Below are positions 1-13,700 of a stretch of DNA of 64,000 nucleotides, piece after piece (position 1 is the first letter of the stretch; every line of letters begins with the position of its first letter). Below the pieces are notes generated by a model, which was given only the letters and a program-made list of their open reading frames with translations, searched no databases and was not told the DNA's origin. This DNA comes from Nothopassalora personata. Lineage: Eukaryota; Ascomycota; Dothideomycetes; Mycosphaerellales; Mycosphaerellaceae. Location: assembly GCA_033816765.1 (NCBI GenBank), contig CM066294.1, positions 310,001-374,000 on the forward strand. The letters run 5' to 3'. The translations under genes were made by a program, and so were the position numbers.

Positions 1-2340
1 TTAATACGCTTATTAACTCCTTCTTAGGTAAGAGTCTTACTAGCTTTAATACCGGGCCCTAGTAAACTTTAATAACTAAGACCGACCTAAAGTTAATAGT
101 ACTTCTAAGTTAGTTAATTAGCCAATAGTAAAGGATACTATAACCCCTATAGCTTTAAGAGACTAGATTAAATCTAGGAAAGTCCTCTAGCTAATAAGAG
201 CCTAGATAACTCTATTAATAATAACGCGTTAGTCGCGTTAAACTCAATTAATACATCTACTAAGTAGTAGTACATTAACGTATTATAATAGTAGATAATA
301 GACGTACTAACTAAAGAGGATTATGAAGACCTAATAGATAATAAAGAAGTTAAGCCCTATCTATTTACCTTTATACCGCCGGAGTACGCGGTACGCTATT
401 AATTGATTAATTGATTATTCTATTAACGTACTTTATAGGCCTAAGACTATATAACACGGGTCGTTACTAACGACTAAATTTAAATGTAAAGAGAAAAGCC
501 CCGTATACCCGGACATAAAAACTCTTTAAAAGGAGGAATTTGCAAGATACATATCGGATATATTATTACGGTAGTACGCCGCGCTCCGGTAGTTGTGTTT
601 TACAGTTATAGTTACGTTATCTTACCGCCTAAGGTAGACGGTAAATTGCGCCCGTTTTTCTTATACCCGTGTTTCTTACGCCCGTGTTTCTTATCCTTTA
701 CCGCGCCGGATAATCCCGTCTTACGTACTCCGAGTTAAAATTAAGAGAGAGAGAGAGGCAGTCCTTTAAATAGCCCGTACCTCTATAGAGTCTTCGACTA
801 TCTCGTACGTACGGGGTACGAGGTTTTAGTTCCTCGTAGGTCCGTAGTACCTAGACCTATAATCGACGTAGTTTATAGCCTCTCTTAGTTCTAGCTATAC
901 TAAGTAGTAGTTTACGCGGTTTACTACCTTTCTTAGTTCCTATAAGCCTAGGTACTTTGATAGCCGTCGTTATCCGGAGAGAGAGTCCGCTATATTCTCC
1001 CTCCTCTTATGCGGTATCGAGTGTCTTTATTAATAGGTATCCCGGCGTGTCCTCGCTTCTTCTCTCTTCTATTCTCTTCTTTATATCGTAGTAAAGGTAT
1101 TCGTTACGTCGTAGGCTTTAAAATAGGCGTTACTTATTAAGTGTTTCTTCCTTTTTTTAACGAAAAACGTCGCGTTTTAAGAGGGAGTTTTTAAGAGGGA
1201 GAGTCTTAGTTTCTCTTTACCGCAGTAAAGATACTTACGTCGTCTACTACGTAAAGGCGCTCTCTATAGGACAACTACGCGGTGCGCTACCGTAGTAATA
1301 TTCTCGACCTTTGTCTTAAGTACTTAGGTTTCCTTAGGATCTTTTAAAGAGTTTTTACGTTCGGACGTAACGAGACTCTTCTCTTTCTATGTTTAAATTT
1401 AGTCGTAGGCTACAACTCGTACAATATAGTCTTAGACTTATATAGTACGTTAATATAACAACTAATTAGTTAATTTATACCCCCGGCGTTAATAAATAAT
1501 ACTTCTCGACTAGTCTTCCCCTTAGATCTATTTAATAACTCCTTAGGTCTACCTAATAACTTAGTAGTTATGGATAATAGTAAGAGGGTTTATATAGCCT
1601 ACTTCTACTATAGTATATATAAGATTATAGTTACTAACGTTATTATTAGTTAGATAATAGGTATCTAGTAGAGACTAAGATCTAATTATAATACTAGCTC
1701 TTTATATAATGTCTATACTACTACGTTAAAGTATCGTAATAACCTTCTCTCTAAATCTATAAACCTACGCACCGCCCTTAAGTATCTATACGCTAAGTAA
1801 TAGCGAGATAATATAGCTAAGAAATTTAATAAAGCTATTACTACTAGTATCTTTAAACAGATTACTAAGTAAAAGATAGAAGATAATACTAAAGATAAGG
1901 ACACTTAGCTACTACTACTACTACTAAAGTAGGTCTTTAAATATAAGCTAACTAAGTACGGTATACTAAGGAGCTATAAAACTTAGTTATACGTAAGATG
2001 CAATCTATAAGATACCTATTTAGATATAGAGGCTACGATATTACTTATAAGGATATTTTACCTCTACTATACTATAGCTCAGAGCTTTAAACTAGAAGCT
2101 AAGTAATATAATATAGTAAATACCTCCTTCCATTTAGGTCTACTATATCTTATATATCTATAACTGCCCGTCGGAGTAGATTAGACTAGATACAAGCCTA
2201 AAAGAATTAAAGCCCTATATAGATTAAAGGAGTTACTTTTATAATAGTATATCCCCTTTACGGATAAACTAAGCTATATAAGGGTACTTACTTAGGTAGG
2301 ACGAAGTTATTAGATAAGGTATTTAAGAGTAGCGCGAGGT
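1..2340 (+). mobile_element. Ty1/copia pol relic, copy A (interrupted)
   Basis: Bases 1-384 and about 1,480-2,250 align by eye, block by block, with about 13,815-14,172 and 14,180-14,830 of the better-preserved copia relic further right (shared words include the ccgccggag segment at 376-384, ttagatctat near 1,524 and the tatctatacgctaagtaat segment near 1,783). The part corresponds to the region just before and into reverse transcriptase. The copy is split by an 877-bp insertion (399-1,275). It runs off the left edge of the window. Coding capacity is destroyed by RIP. Confidence 0.7.
399..1275 (-). mobile_element. SINE/LINE-like insertion, copy 1
   Basis: This 877-bp segment is inserted in copia copy A and is flanked by a 14-bp direct repeat, TACGCGGTACGCTA (385-398) and TACGCGGTGCGCTA (1,276-1,289), one RIP-compatible A/G difference. 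It starts with an AT simple repeat (TTAATTGATTAATTGATT) and ends with GGACAAC. It is homologous over its full length to 4,442-5,325. Long target duplications plus a simple-repeat end suggest target-primed retrotransposition, with the 3' tail on the left, so the element would read on the minus strand. No coding frame was found. Confidence 0.72.
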
Positions 2341-4428
2341 GTATAATATAGATATATAAGCTAAGGTACGCGGGTTAATCCGGGTCCGGTTACGTAACTT
2401 GCTATATTTATCTATTATATAACTATAGGCCCTTATACTATCCTCCCTTAAAACGGTTATTCCGGTACACTATATTATCTATTATTATCTCACTATAGAC
2501 GTATATGAACGCTACATTATTCTCTATATCTTTGTCTATTATATTGTTATTACTATTATCTAGGTCTATGCTCTATACTTCCATTACTCTATCTTAGTAG
2601 CTAGTATAGCCTATATAGGCTATATTACCCTAGCTATAATAGTAAGTAAACTCCGTAAGAGAGTCTATTTCATTAGCTATTACTTAAGTCCCTAAAGAGC
2701 CGCGGGACCTAACACTAATATATAGTAGCAATACTATTATAGTTACTACGTCGAGGAAAGCGTAATGTCTATTTTATTTATTACTTCCATTACAGTTATC
2801 GGTTACCTTTATTAGTACTATACCTAGCGGGTTATTATCTTTATATAAGCTATTATCTTCTACTAGAAGCGCTATAGGTCCCCACGAGAGTATTTACTTA
2901 TATAGCCCTCCTATAGTTACTAGGTTAGACGTCATTATCGTAGCGCTAAGGGCGTCCGTATTATTAGATAGTACTTTATAATTAGTAATCTATCCTAGGG
3001 GTAGTATAAAGCCGGCTAGTCTAGAGGCCGTAGGGTAGTTATAATAGAACTCGATAATAGAGATAGCTACCGTTATAATTATAGTTTCTACGGGCTCCTA
3101 AGTTAGCTTATTATTACCTTCCTGCTTTATATAGTATTTATAGATTAGGACCTTTCCTTATAGTCGCGTACGTCTAGCTAGTAGTAACCTATATAAGTCT
3201 ATAATCCTCTCTACGTAATATTCTTAATCCGTCTCGCTATTTTCGTCCTATACCTCAATAAGCGGTAGTATAGGTATAACTTACCCTAGTGCTAAGTTAT
3301 TACCTAGTCTTAAGTAGTTAGTATAGAATCTATTATATAGGTTATTTAGGAAGCCTAGTAATATAACTTAGTATATATTATAAGGTAGTACCTCCTTACG
3401 TAGGGGCTTTTATACTTAGAGTTAAGCTTCTTAGATAGTTATATAGTATACTAGTTCTTTATACTAATATGTACTATATTACCTACCTTATCTACTAGGG
3501 TAGATATTCTCCTACGGTTAGCGTACTTAGCTTAGGTATCTTATACTAACTATGTTACGTATTAAAGCTAAGCTCGGCTTTTGTTTATCCTAGCGCTAAA
3601 GACTATTACTAACTATACTTCTATACGTTACTTATAGAGTATTAACTTTATTAGTAGAATAACTTTAGCGTCGGAGTATCTAGGATTCTTACTAATAGTA
3701 GCTATAAATAGGGAGAATCTAGTAGACTCCGAGACATAGTCATTTACGGTAAACTTAGCTAGTAGTAACTAGTCTAGCTAGTAATCTTAGGTATAGTTAA
3801 TATAACCTTAGATACTTTTCTATTACTTTATTTATAATCTTACTTTACCTAGTAGTCTAAGGATAGTACCTATCGTGTTATAGGTATTAATTAGTAAGCT
3901 AATTAGCTAGTTAAATCATTTACTTACTTAGGCTTATGTATTATTCATTCTTAAAAGTAGTAGTGCATTATATATATCTTTCTAAATGTAAAGAATTACA
4001 ATATAAGAGAAAGACTATAGATAACTAATTAAAAGCTACCTATTATGTAGTAGTAGATACCTAAGGCCTTAATAGACTAGAGCTTAATTACACCTAGATT
4101 ATAATAGTACCTAGTTAATAACTTACGCTTAATCTTAAGTAGCTTATACAGTTATTCCTAGAAATTAAAGAGCTATTAGAGTCCTCTATCTATTATAATT
4201 AACTTAGGTAAGCTATAGCGGCTAAGTACGTACTTAAGGTAAATTAACATAATATATTTAGTAGTTATACTTAATACGAGAATTATATATTGTTTCTTAC
4301 TATACTAGTCTATTGTAGTTAGAATATTTTTATTATTCTACTAACCTATGCTATAGTAGCCTTCTAGTAGATCTGTAATAAAGTCTATTATAATATCATT
4401 CTATATATTAAAAAGTACTAGTAATAGC
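2341..4428. other. RIP-mutated repeat DNA, family unresolved
   Basis: Heavily RIPed sequence with no readable protein. Near its right side, 3,890-3,942 is an inverted copy of 10,611-10,664. The segment 3,960-4,428 continues after the 4,442-5,325 insertion at 5,339, so it belonged to one older element. I could not assign it to a class. Confidence 0.5.
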
Positions 4429-4441
4429 GCTAGTAAGCTAT

Positions 4442-5325
4442 TTAATTAATTAATTGTTCTATTAAGGTACTTTATAAGTCTAAGACTATGTAACACGGGT
4501 CGTTACTAACGACTAAATTTAAATGTAAAGAGAAAAGCCCCGCGTACCCGGTTATAAAAACACTTCGAAAGGAGGGATTTGCGAGATAGATGTTGAACAT
4601 ATTATTACGGTAGTACGCCGCGCCCCGGTAGTCGTGTTTTATAGTTGTAGTTACGTTATCTTACCGCCCGAGGTAGACGGCAAATTGCGCTCGTGTTTCT
4701 ATTTCTTATACCCGTGTTTCTTATCCTTTAGCGCGCCTAATAATCCCGTCGTACGTACTCCGAGTTAAAATTAAGAGAGAGAGAGGCAGTACTTTAAATA
4801 GCCCGTACCTCTATAGAGTCTTTAACTATCTCGTACAGGGTACGAGGTTTTAGTTCCTCGTAGGCCCGTAGTACCTAGATCTCTTATAATTAACGTAGTT
4901 TATAGCCTCTCTTAGTTCTAGCTATACTAAGTAGCAGTTTACGCGGTTTGCTACCTCTCTTAGTTCCTATAAGTTACCTAGGTACTTCGATAGTTGTCGT
5001 TATCCGGAGAGAGAGTCCGCCGTATTCTCCCTCCTTTTATACGGTATCGAGTGTCTTCGTTAATAGGTATCCGGGCGTGTCCTTGCTTCTCCTCTATTCT
5101 ATTCTCTTCTTTACATCGTAGTAAAGATATTCGTTACGTCGTAGGCTTTAGAATAGGCGTCGCTTATCGAGTGTTTATTCTACCGACCTAGTTTAGGTCG
5201 GGTCTAAGAGGGGGTTTAAGGGTGTTTCGAGTAGGAGTTTTTAAGAGGGGGAGTCTTAGTTTCTCCCTATCGTAACGAAGGTACTTACGTCATCCGCTGC
5301 GTGAAGGCGCTCTCCGTAGGACGAC
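4442..5325 (-). mobile_element. SINE/LINE-like insertion, copy 2
   Basis: Full-length relative of 399-1,275: shared blocks include taacacgggtcgttactaac near the left end, gtagtacgccgcg near 4,611 and the agagagagtccgc segment near 5,008. It is flanked by a perfect 13-bp direct repeat GCTAGTAAGCTAT (4,429-4,441 and 5,326-5,338). The left end is the simple repeat TTAATTAATTAATTG; the right end is GGACGAC. The two copies differ mostly by C/T and G/A changes. A run of sense codons at 4,994-5,191 is not convincing as a gene. Confidence 0.75.
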
Positions 5326-5641
5326 GCTAGTAAGCTATATTTAGCGTTCTCTACTAGGTTTACGTTTATATATAAAAGGTAGCCCTTTTAGAATAAGTAT
5401 ATAAGGTAGGTAAGTCCTAGCTAGGTATAATACTACCCTACTAGGGTATTAGTCTTAGTAGTACCTAGATAGTTTACTATAGGCGTATTATAGAAGTGCT
5501 TTGTAATACGAGTATATATAGTATTACCTTTATTATCTTCTACTAGCTCGAGTATATATAGGCTATATCCTCCTTCTCTATTCGTTAGATAGATTATATC
5601 CTCGATTACTATAATATATCTTAAGCTAATTCTCTCCTAAT

Positions 5642-5825
5642 TATAAGGGTAGCCTATAGCTAACCCTTATATATAATATACGGCTAGGCCCGGCTTCGTA
5701 AGCCGTACGTAACGTGTATACGTATATAAAGCGACGCGTATAGCATCTATAGAAGAAGGTAAGATTTAGTTTATCTATAATTACGAGATTATAGGCGTAC
5801 TATATATTACAATATTCTATTATAG
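5642..5825. repeat. 184-bp LTR-like dispersed repeat, copy 1
   Basis: Base-by-base relative of 15,012-15,195. Both copies begin with a small inverted repeat (TGTAAGGG ... CCCTTACA in the better copy, TATAAGGG ... CCCTTATA here) and contain the block gcgtctatagaagaa near the middle. The 5'-TG...CA-3' limits of the 173-bp core in the other copy resemble an LTR. This copy is more strongly RIPed. It may be a solo LTR; a small non-autonomous element is also possible. Confidence 0.6.
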
Positions 5826-5849
5826 TTCTAAATCTTCCCCTCGTTAAGA

Positions 5850-5912
5850 TCAATTAATTAATTAATTAATTCATTTACGTACTATATAAGTCTAAGACCA
5901 TATAACACGGGT
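5850..5912 (-). repeat. Third copy of the AATTAATT-tailed element end
   Basis: A 23-bp AATT simple repeat (5,850-5,872) is followed by about 36 bp (acgtactatataagtctaag ... taacacgggt) shared with the tail-proximal end of the two 880-bp insertions. Beyond 5,912 the sequence differs, so this is either a truncated copy or a different element that shares the same 3' end. No certain target-site duplication was found. Confidence 0.55.
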
Positions 5913-7916
<2,004 letters not shown>

Positions 7917-9150
7917 AACTATATAAAAAGAAACCTCTTTCTATAAACCTTCCTCTTCTTAATACTAATACTAGTAGTATAGTTAAGTAAACCCTAGAGA
8001 ATAGTAGTAATCTATACTATAGTGATTCTTACTACTATAGTTTTAAGATTATATCTTCGCCTATTACTAGTATATATAAGTACCCTCGTATTTAAATATA
8101 CGCGCTATGCTATTTATAAACTTCTATAGAGTAAGAGAATAAGGCTACTACTATAGTAATAATCTTTAAAAGCCTAGAAAATAAGGTACTCTAAAGGTAC
8201 CTTAATAACTTTCTAATAGCGTTACTTTAACGTTTCCGCTATTAAAGCCTAATTACCTAAAGGTAAGCTCTATAGTAGGGATAAACCCGTATACTATAGC
8301 CTAGTATTACCAGTGCACTAACTACTAACTTATACTATATAACACGAAGTTTATAGTAAGCTAGAATATCTATCTTACTAAAAGTAGTAAGTACTTAGTT
8401 ATATAACGGGAATAACCCCGGGCTTATATAGACTACCTAATATAGATACAGTAATTGAAATCAATAGTAATTAAAGTAAACTATCGGACGATAAACTAGA
8501 ATAACTCCTATAAGTCGAGCCTATAACCTTATATCTTTACCGATAGATAGAGTAGTTATACGCTAAAGTAATTAGTATAATAAGACCACTTACATTCTAA
8601 TCTATTTAGACTCCCTAGATTCTACCTATAAGCTAAAAGAGTAATTTTAACGACGGATACTCTTTAGGAAGTATATAAAGAGTAACCTAAGATAGTTAAA
8701 GTTATATAACGGAAACTACCTTTATAATAGTAAGATATAAGGAAAATACTACCTCTACTAAAGGAGGAGGATAAGATCTGTTATCTTTTAAAAAACCTAA
8801 GGATAACGATAAAGACTAAGAAATAATATTATATTAAGGTTAGACTATTTTTATAATAAAGCAATAGAACTACTTAAGTACAGTCTACGACTATTACCCG
8901 ACGACGCTAATATCTATCTAGTATTCTATATCTCTAAGCTAGAGACTATAGACGCTAAAATATTCTATTAAGAGAGCTTCCATTTTAAACCGGAAGTAGA
9001 AAACAAAATTAAAGTTAAAATTACCATATATAAGGAAGATTAGTAATATCTAATTAGATAGAAAGACTATAATGAATTTAAGAATACTAAGAAAGTAAGA
9101 CTATAATGAATTTAAGAATACTAAGAAAGTAAAAGACAACCTACGTAATT
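7917..9150 (+). mobile_element. Ty3/gypsy (chromovirus-type) relic, 3' pol end
   Basis: Reading the + strand in the frame of about 8,900-9,115 gives, through several stops, a gypsy integrase C-terminus (a LPDDAN-like block followed by FYISKLETID) and then a chromodomain-like segment (FKPEVENK, YLIR-KDYNE, FKNT), matching the usual order of polyprotein C-terminus and chromodomain. The rest of the segment upstream is too RIPed for firm assignment but has an integrase-like look. There is no intact frame. Confidence 0.6.
9064..9131. repeat. 34-bp tandem duplication in the gypsy chromodomain
   Basis: The unit beginning AGACTATAATGAATTTAAG (9,064-9,097) is repeated exactly at 9,098-9,131. The identity of the two units, compared with the heavy decay around, suggests the duplication is younger than most RIP mutations or was too short to be recognised by RIP. 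Confidence 0.85.
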
Positions 9151-10600
9151 ATTAGTAAAAGGTCTAGAAATCTATAAATACTAGAAAGACAGTTAAGTAG
9201 TATATTAAATTTATTAATTCATTGGCTAATAAATCATTAAGTTAGAAATTAAAGCTATAACCTTACTATATTAGCGCTTAAAGATACGTATAACTAAGTA
9301 TAATTAGTTAAAGTACTAATAGGAAAACAATGCTCTACTATTAAGCTACCTAATTGGCTAATAGATTTAAGGAAACCTAAAAAAATATATATACTCTTAG
9401 GAGATAGAAGAGAGCCCTATATCTAAGGGATTACTCTATAACTCTAAACTAAAATAACCTACGAAGCTATTAGTAGAAGCTCTAGCATTTTAATATAGCT
9501 AAAAGGAATAGTAAGTATATCTAATATAGTGTATATGAAAGTATACCCGCTAGGGTAGCCGAGATAGGAATTAAACCTATAATATTAGGGCGTATACTAG
9601 TAAGTTATTTAACTATACCTTGAATAATTACCTATGTAATGTATAACGAACGCTTTAACTACTAAGTTAGTTAGCTTAGTAATAAGAGAAGAGAGAAACT
9701 TATATTATATTCCTTATAAAGACGACTATTAGGCTACTAACGGTACTATGTTACTAGAAGGAGAGATCTAGAAGTTATTAGAGAAACTATTAATAGTACT
9801 CTAGGTATAGTGAAATAAAATCAACTTATTAGTTCTACTATCTACGTCTAGAATAGTTAAATCTTATATCTCTAGATCCTTCTCTAATAATAACTAATCT
9901 TCTAGTAGCTAACCTCTAGTAATCTTCTAGTCTAATATATATTATTGTTTATTAAGCCGTATTTCCTTTATACATGCCTCTATTAGCGCCTCCTACCTTT
10001 TACTAAGAACCTTATTAATGTTATCTACGTTGCGTAATAACCTCTTACGCTAAATTAATAGCCGTTTCTTTTTCCTTTCTATTACTCTTATATTAGAATT
10101 ATTTAAACTTTACTACTGGTACTTAAAGTAGTAGCTAGATAAAATATATACCTTCTATACGTAATTCTCCTTCTAATAGAAATCCTATAAACGTATTATA
10201 ATTTCATTATTGCGGAAAATCTATTAGGCCTTCTTCTTATAATAGGCGGTAGATGTATATTAGGATAAAGAAGATATTATTCCCTACGAGGAGAAATAAC
10301 CTAAGATATAACTTAAGAAGCTTTAAAATAAATCTAGGCTAAGGGGAAAATAGTATTACAATATAATCTAGGGTTAGAAAAGCTAGTAAATTAGATCTAT
10401 ATAGCTCGTAAACGTATCTACCTAAAAAGTACTCTCTAATCTATAGGATAAAGATTAAGGAAGAGAGAGTTATTACGATCTAGTACAATTAGGCTTAGAG
10501 CTTTAAGATCCATTTACTACTAAGTAGTCACGTAACAAGATTAGTTATTCACTTACACCCGTTCTTTTTAAGTACATATAGTCTACTTTGATCCAGTCCT
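9151..10600. other. RIP-mutated repeat DNA, unresolved
   Basis: No readable frame. On the minus strand around 9,560-9,625 there is a tRNA-like T-arm (ATAGG, loop, CCTAT) but no acceptor stem. I see nothing else to annotate. Confidence 0.5.
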
Positions 10601-10610
10601 TTAACTAACT

Positions 10611-10664
10611 AATATATAAGCCTAAGTAAGTAAATAATTTAACTAAATAATTAGCTTACTAATC
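10611..10664 (-). repeat. Inverted copy of 3,890-3,942
   Basis: About 54 bp whose reverse complement matches 3,890-3,942 at nearly all positions (both contain ttagtaagctaatta and tacttacttaggctta). Similarity fades outward over about 25 bp more. It lies just left of the gag-like start of the large copia relic, so it may be an LTR or leader fragment, with the copy at 3,890 marking an element in the opposite direction. Confidence 0.6.
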
Positions 10665-10749
10665 AATACGTACAGCGCAATAGTTATAAGCCCGATAAGC
10701 GCTTACTAATTTGCTACGTGTATTTCATTAGACTTATATAGACCTTATA

Positions 10750-13700
10750 TCGTTACAAACTAAACCAATAGGATATTACCTCATCCTACCTACTATATAC
10801 CCTAGTACAGTACACTATCCTAGTAGACCTACGTGGAAAATTTCTACTAGAGGGCCTATATAATCTAAATATAGCTAGTACTATTACATCTCTCAAAGTA
10901 CTACTAGTAGGTACTATTATTCTTAAGAGCTATAACTAATAGGATAACTTTAACCGTTAGTTAGAGCTCTTTACTAAGTCTCTAAATGTATAGAAATATA
11001 TAGATGCTTATTAACTAACGGTTACTAAACTAATAGAACTAGTACACCTATCCTTTAAGGAGATATAATTATTATATAACATACTAGATACTACGGCTAT
11101 AGATAGAGAGTTTATTAAGTTACACCTATTAGATGTAGATTATAGATAGCGGACATATAACATCTTTACTACTACTAGGTCTAAGGTAGTTACCTACCTA
11201 ATTAGGATAAATAACTAAGCTAGGCTAAGAGCTTATATATAGTAAACCTACACTTAGAGCTAAGTACTTAGTACTAAAGGGGTAGTATAGACTAGACGAT
11301 ATACTACGAAAGAGACAACTTATACTTAAGCTATCTAGACTTTAAAAGAGCTAAGCCTAACGGATAGATAATTAGTATTTAGATTAGCTAGTATTATAGG
11401 GTAAGATACTTAACTATAACTATACTAAATAAAATAATCTTAGTAGGCCCTTCCTTCTTACTATATAGAAGTAGGTACTAAGCTTCGGAGCCTCTCTATA
11501 TAATAAGTAGAAGCGTAAGTAGGACGATTTATTACTTAGTAAGCTTACTAAGTAATATCTTAAGTAGATACGCGATACCGTACTATCGTACTAATCTACC
11601 TTCGTAACATTTACTAATAAACCCTCCGCTAAGGTAGAACTAGTAGAACCTACTAAGTAAAAAGAGCATAGGTATAACACTTACTAAAAGGGTAAGTATA
11701 ACCGTAGTAATGGCCGGAGTAGAAAGGATAGACTAAATAGTAGTAGACTAACCGGCTACTTGAAAATTATAGGTAAACTAAAGGATAATTACTATACTAG
11801 TATATTCTTATACGATGTAATTAATCTAAGTAAGCGTCTACTAAAAGATTAGCGTACTAAGTAGTAGAAGAGGTACTTTAAGAACTTTATTAACTACTAC
11901 TTAGTTAATAATAGTAAATAACTTATTAGTATATTAAATCGTAACGGTCGTATAGATAAAGAACAAGACTAAGCAATTGTAGATAGTAGAGGATCTACCT
12001 TATCCTTGAATACTAAACGGTTTACTAGTCTTATAGTTCTCTAAAGCTTAGTTAGCGACTTAGGCTTTAACTTTAGGGATTGCGAGGTGTATAACAACTA
12101 CTTAGATATCTATAGAATTGACTGTTATAACTAGTAAGGTATAGAGCTTATTACTAAGTAACTTACTACCTTGTAGATCTAAGCTATTATAAATAAGTTT
12201 TTAATTATAGCGTTAGGGCGCGTTAATATAACTATATAGGGATATTTATTTACCCGATTAGAGGTTACTTACTACCCTAGGTTTTATGTAAGTTTATCTT
12301 ATATACGCGTATAGAAGTAGCTAGACTCTAGTAGTACAGCCGTACTAATAGTATATAGTATAATAACTATAAGCTTATAGACCTATATTGCCCTACTAGT
12401 ACAATCCCCTTCTTTAAGGTAGTTATACTACCTTAATTACCTATAGTCTACTAATAGCTATTATCTAATATACTTATTCTACCTAAGATATTTAAGGAGT
12501 ACCGTATAGTACACTCTATTAATACGGTTAGTAAGGATAACATTATTACTATTAAGTCTATTTAGTAAAGTACGATTATAGTAGTTATAAATAGTACTAG
12601 GGGTAATATAGGTGTAGCTACATTTAGTAAAATTCCTAAATACCGTAACTCCTTAGACCGCTAATAGCATTAGATTTCTAGTTATATTAGCGCTAAGTAG
12701 ATTAACAAACTACCGCTTAGAGTTAAGGGGGTAATTATTAATAAGAATAATCCTAAGGCCCTACTTACTACGTATTATAGGGCATGTAGTTTAGCTAAAG
12801 CCTATAAAATGAATAATAGGATATAGCCTATTAGATTAACTATACTCTATAGGCATATAGCTATAGACTTAGCTAAATTTAAGCCCGCTTATAATAGCGA
12901 CCGCTAGCTAGTTCACTTCTATAATCTAGATACCTATAGCTACTTCTAGTTCACTACTAAGAATAAGGACTAATACTTAGTCCTATCTTACTTTAATAGC
13001 CTATTAAGCTTTATTAACTTTATAGGGCGTAAGTTTATTTACTTTTATAGCAATAATAAACTAGCTATTAGAATAACCTTTTACTTAGTTATAAATAGTA
13101 ATAATATCGCTTATCGACCTACTATAGATTATAGTCTATAGTAGGACCTAGTAGAGAGAGGTAGTGCCCTTATTATTACGATAGTACGTATAATGCAGAT
13201 CTATACTAATCTATCTAAGAAGTTATAGCTAGAGTAAATAGTAGTAGTATACTATATACTTTAGAGATTACTAATGTAGCTAAAGGAATAGAAGACTCCA
13301 TTTAAATTAGTAATAGGCCGTATACTAAACGTTAGGTACATAGTAGTATATAGATACTTAGTATATGTCTATATTTATAGACTAGATTAACTAAGTAAGA
13401 CTAAGAAGCTTAAAGAGCGAGCTCTTGTTAGATATCTAGTTAGATACGACTCTACTAATATCTATCGTATATAGGATCTATCTAAGGATAGGATTATATA
13501 TGTAAAGGACGTACTCTTTAATAAGACTATGTTCTATAACCTATCTATACGAATACTAGGGTACTACGCCTATAGAATAGATAGTAATAGTAGAACCGGC
13601 TAAAGAGCCTAAATAATACTACGACCCATATGTAGCTTACTATAAGTAAACTATAGTATAGGGTAAAGGAGTAGAAGAATCGGCTTAGTAGTAATAATAG

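Noticed and set aside
1713..1904. 63-codon minus-strand frame in copia copy A
   Set aside because: It is antisense to the copia polyprotein relic and arises from TA-rich sequence.
4994..5191. 65-codon open frame within the second 880-bp insertion
   Set aside because: The homologous copy at 399-1,275 does not preserve it and the region is RIPed.
9545..9640. tRNA-like sequence on the minus strand (ATAGG, loop, CCTAT T-arm)
   Set aside because: No 5' partner for the acceptor stem and no convincing anticodon arm; at best a RIPed tRNA-derived fragment.
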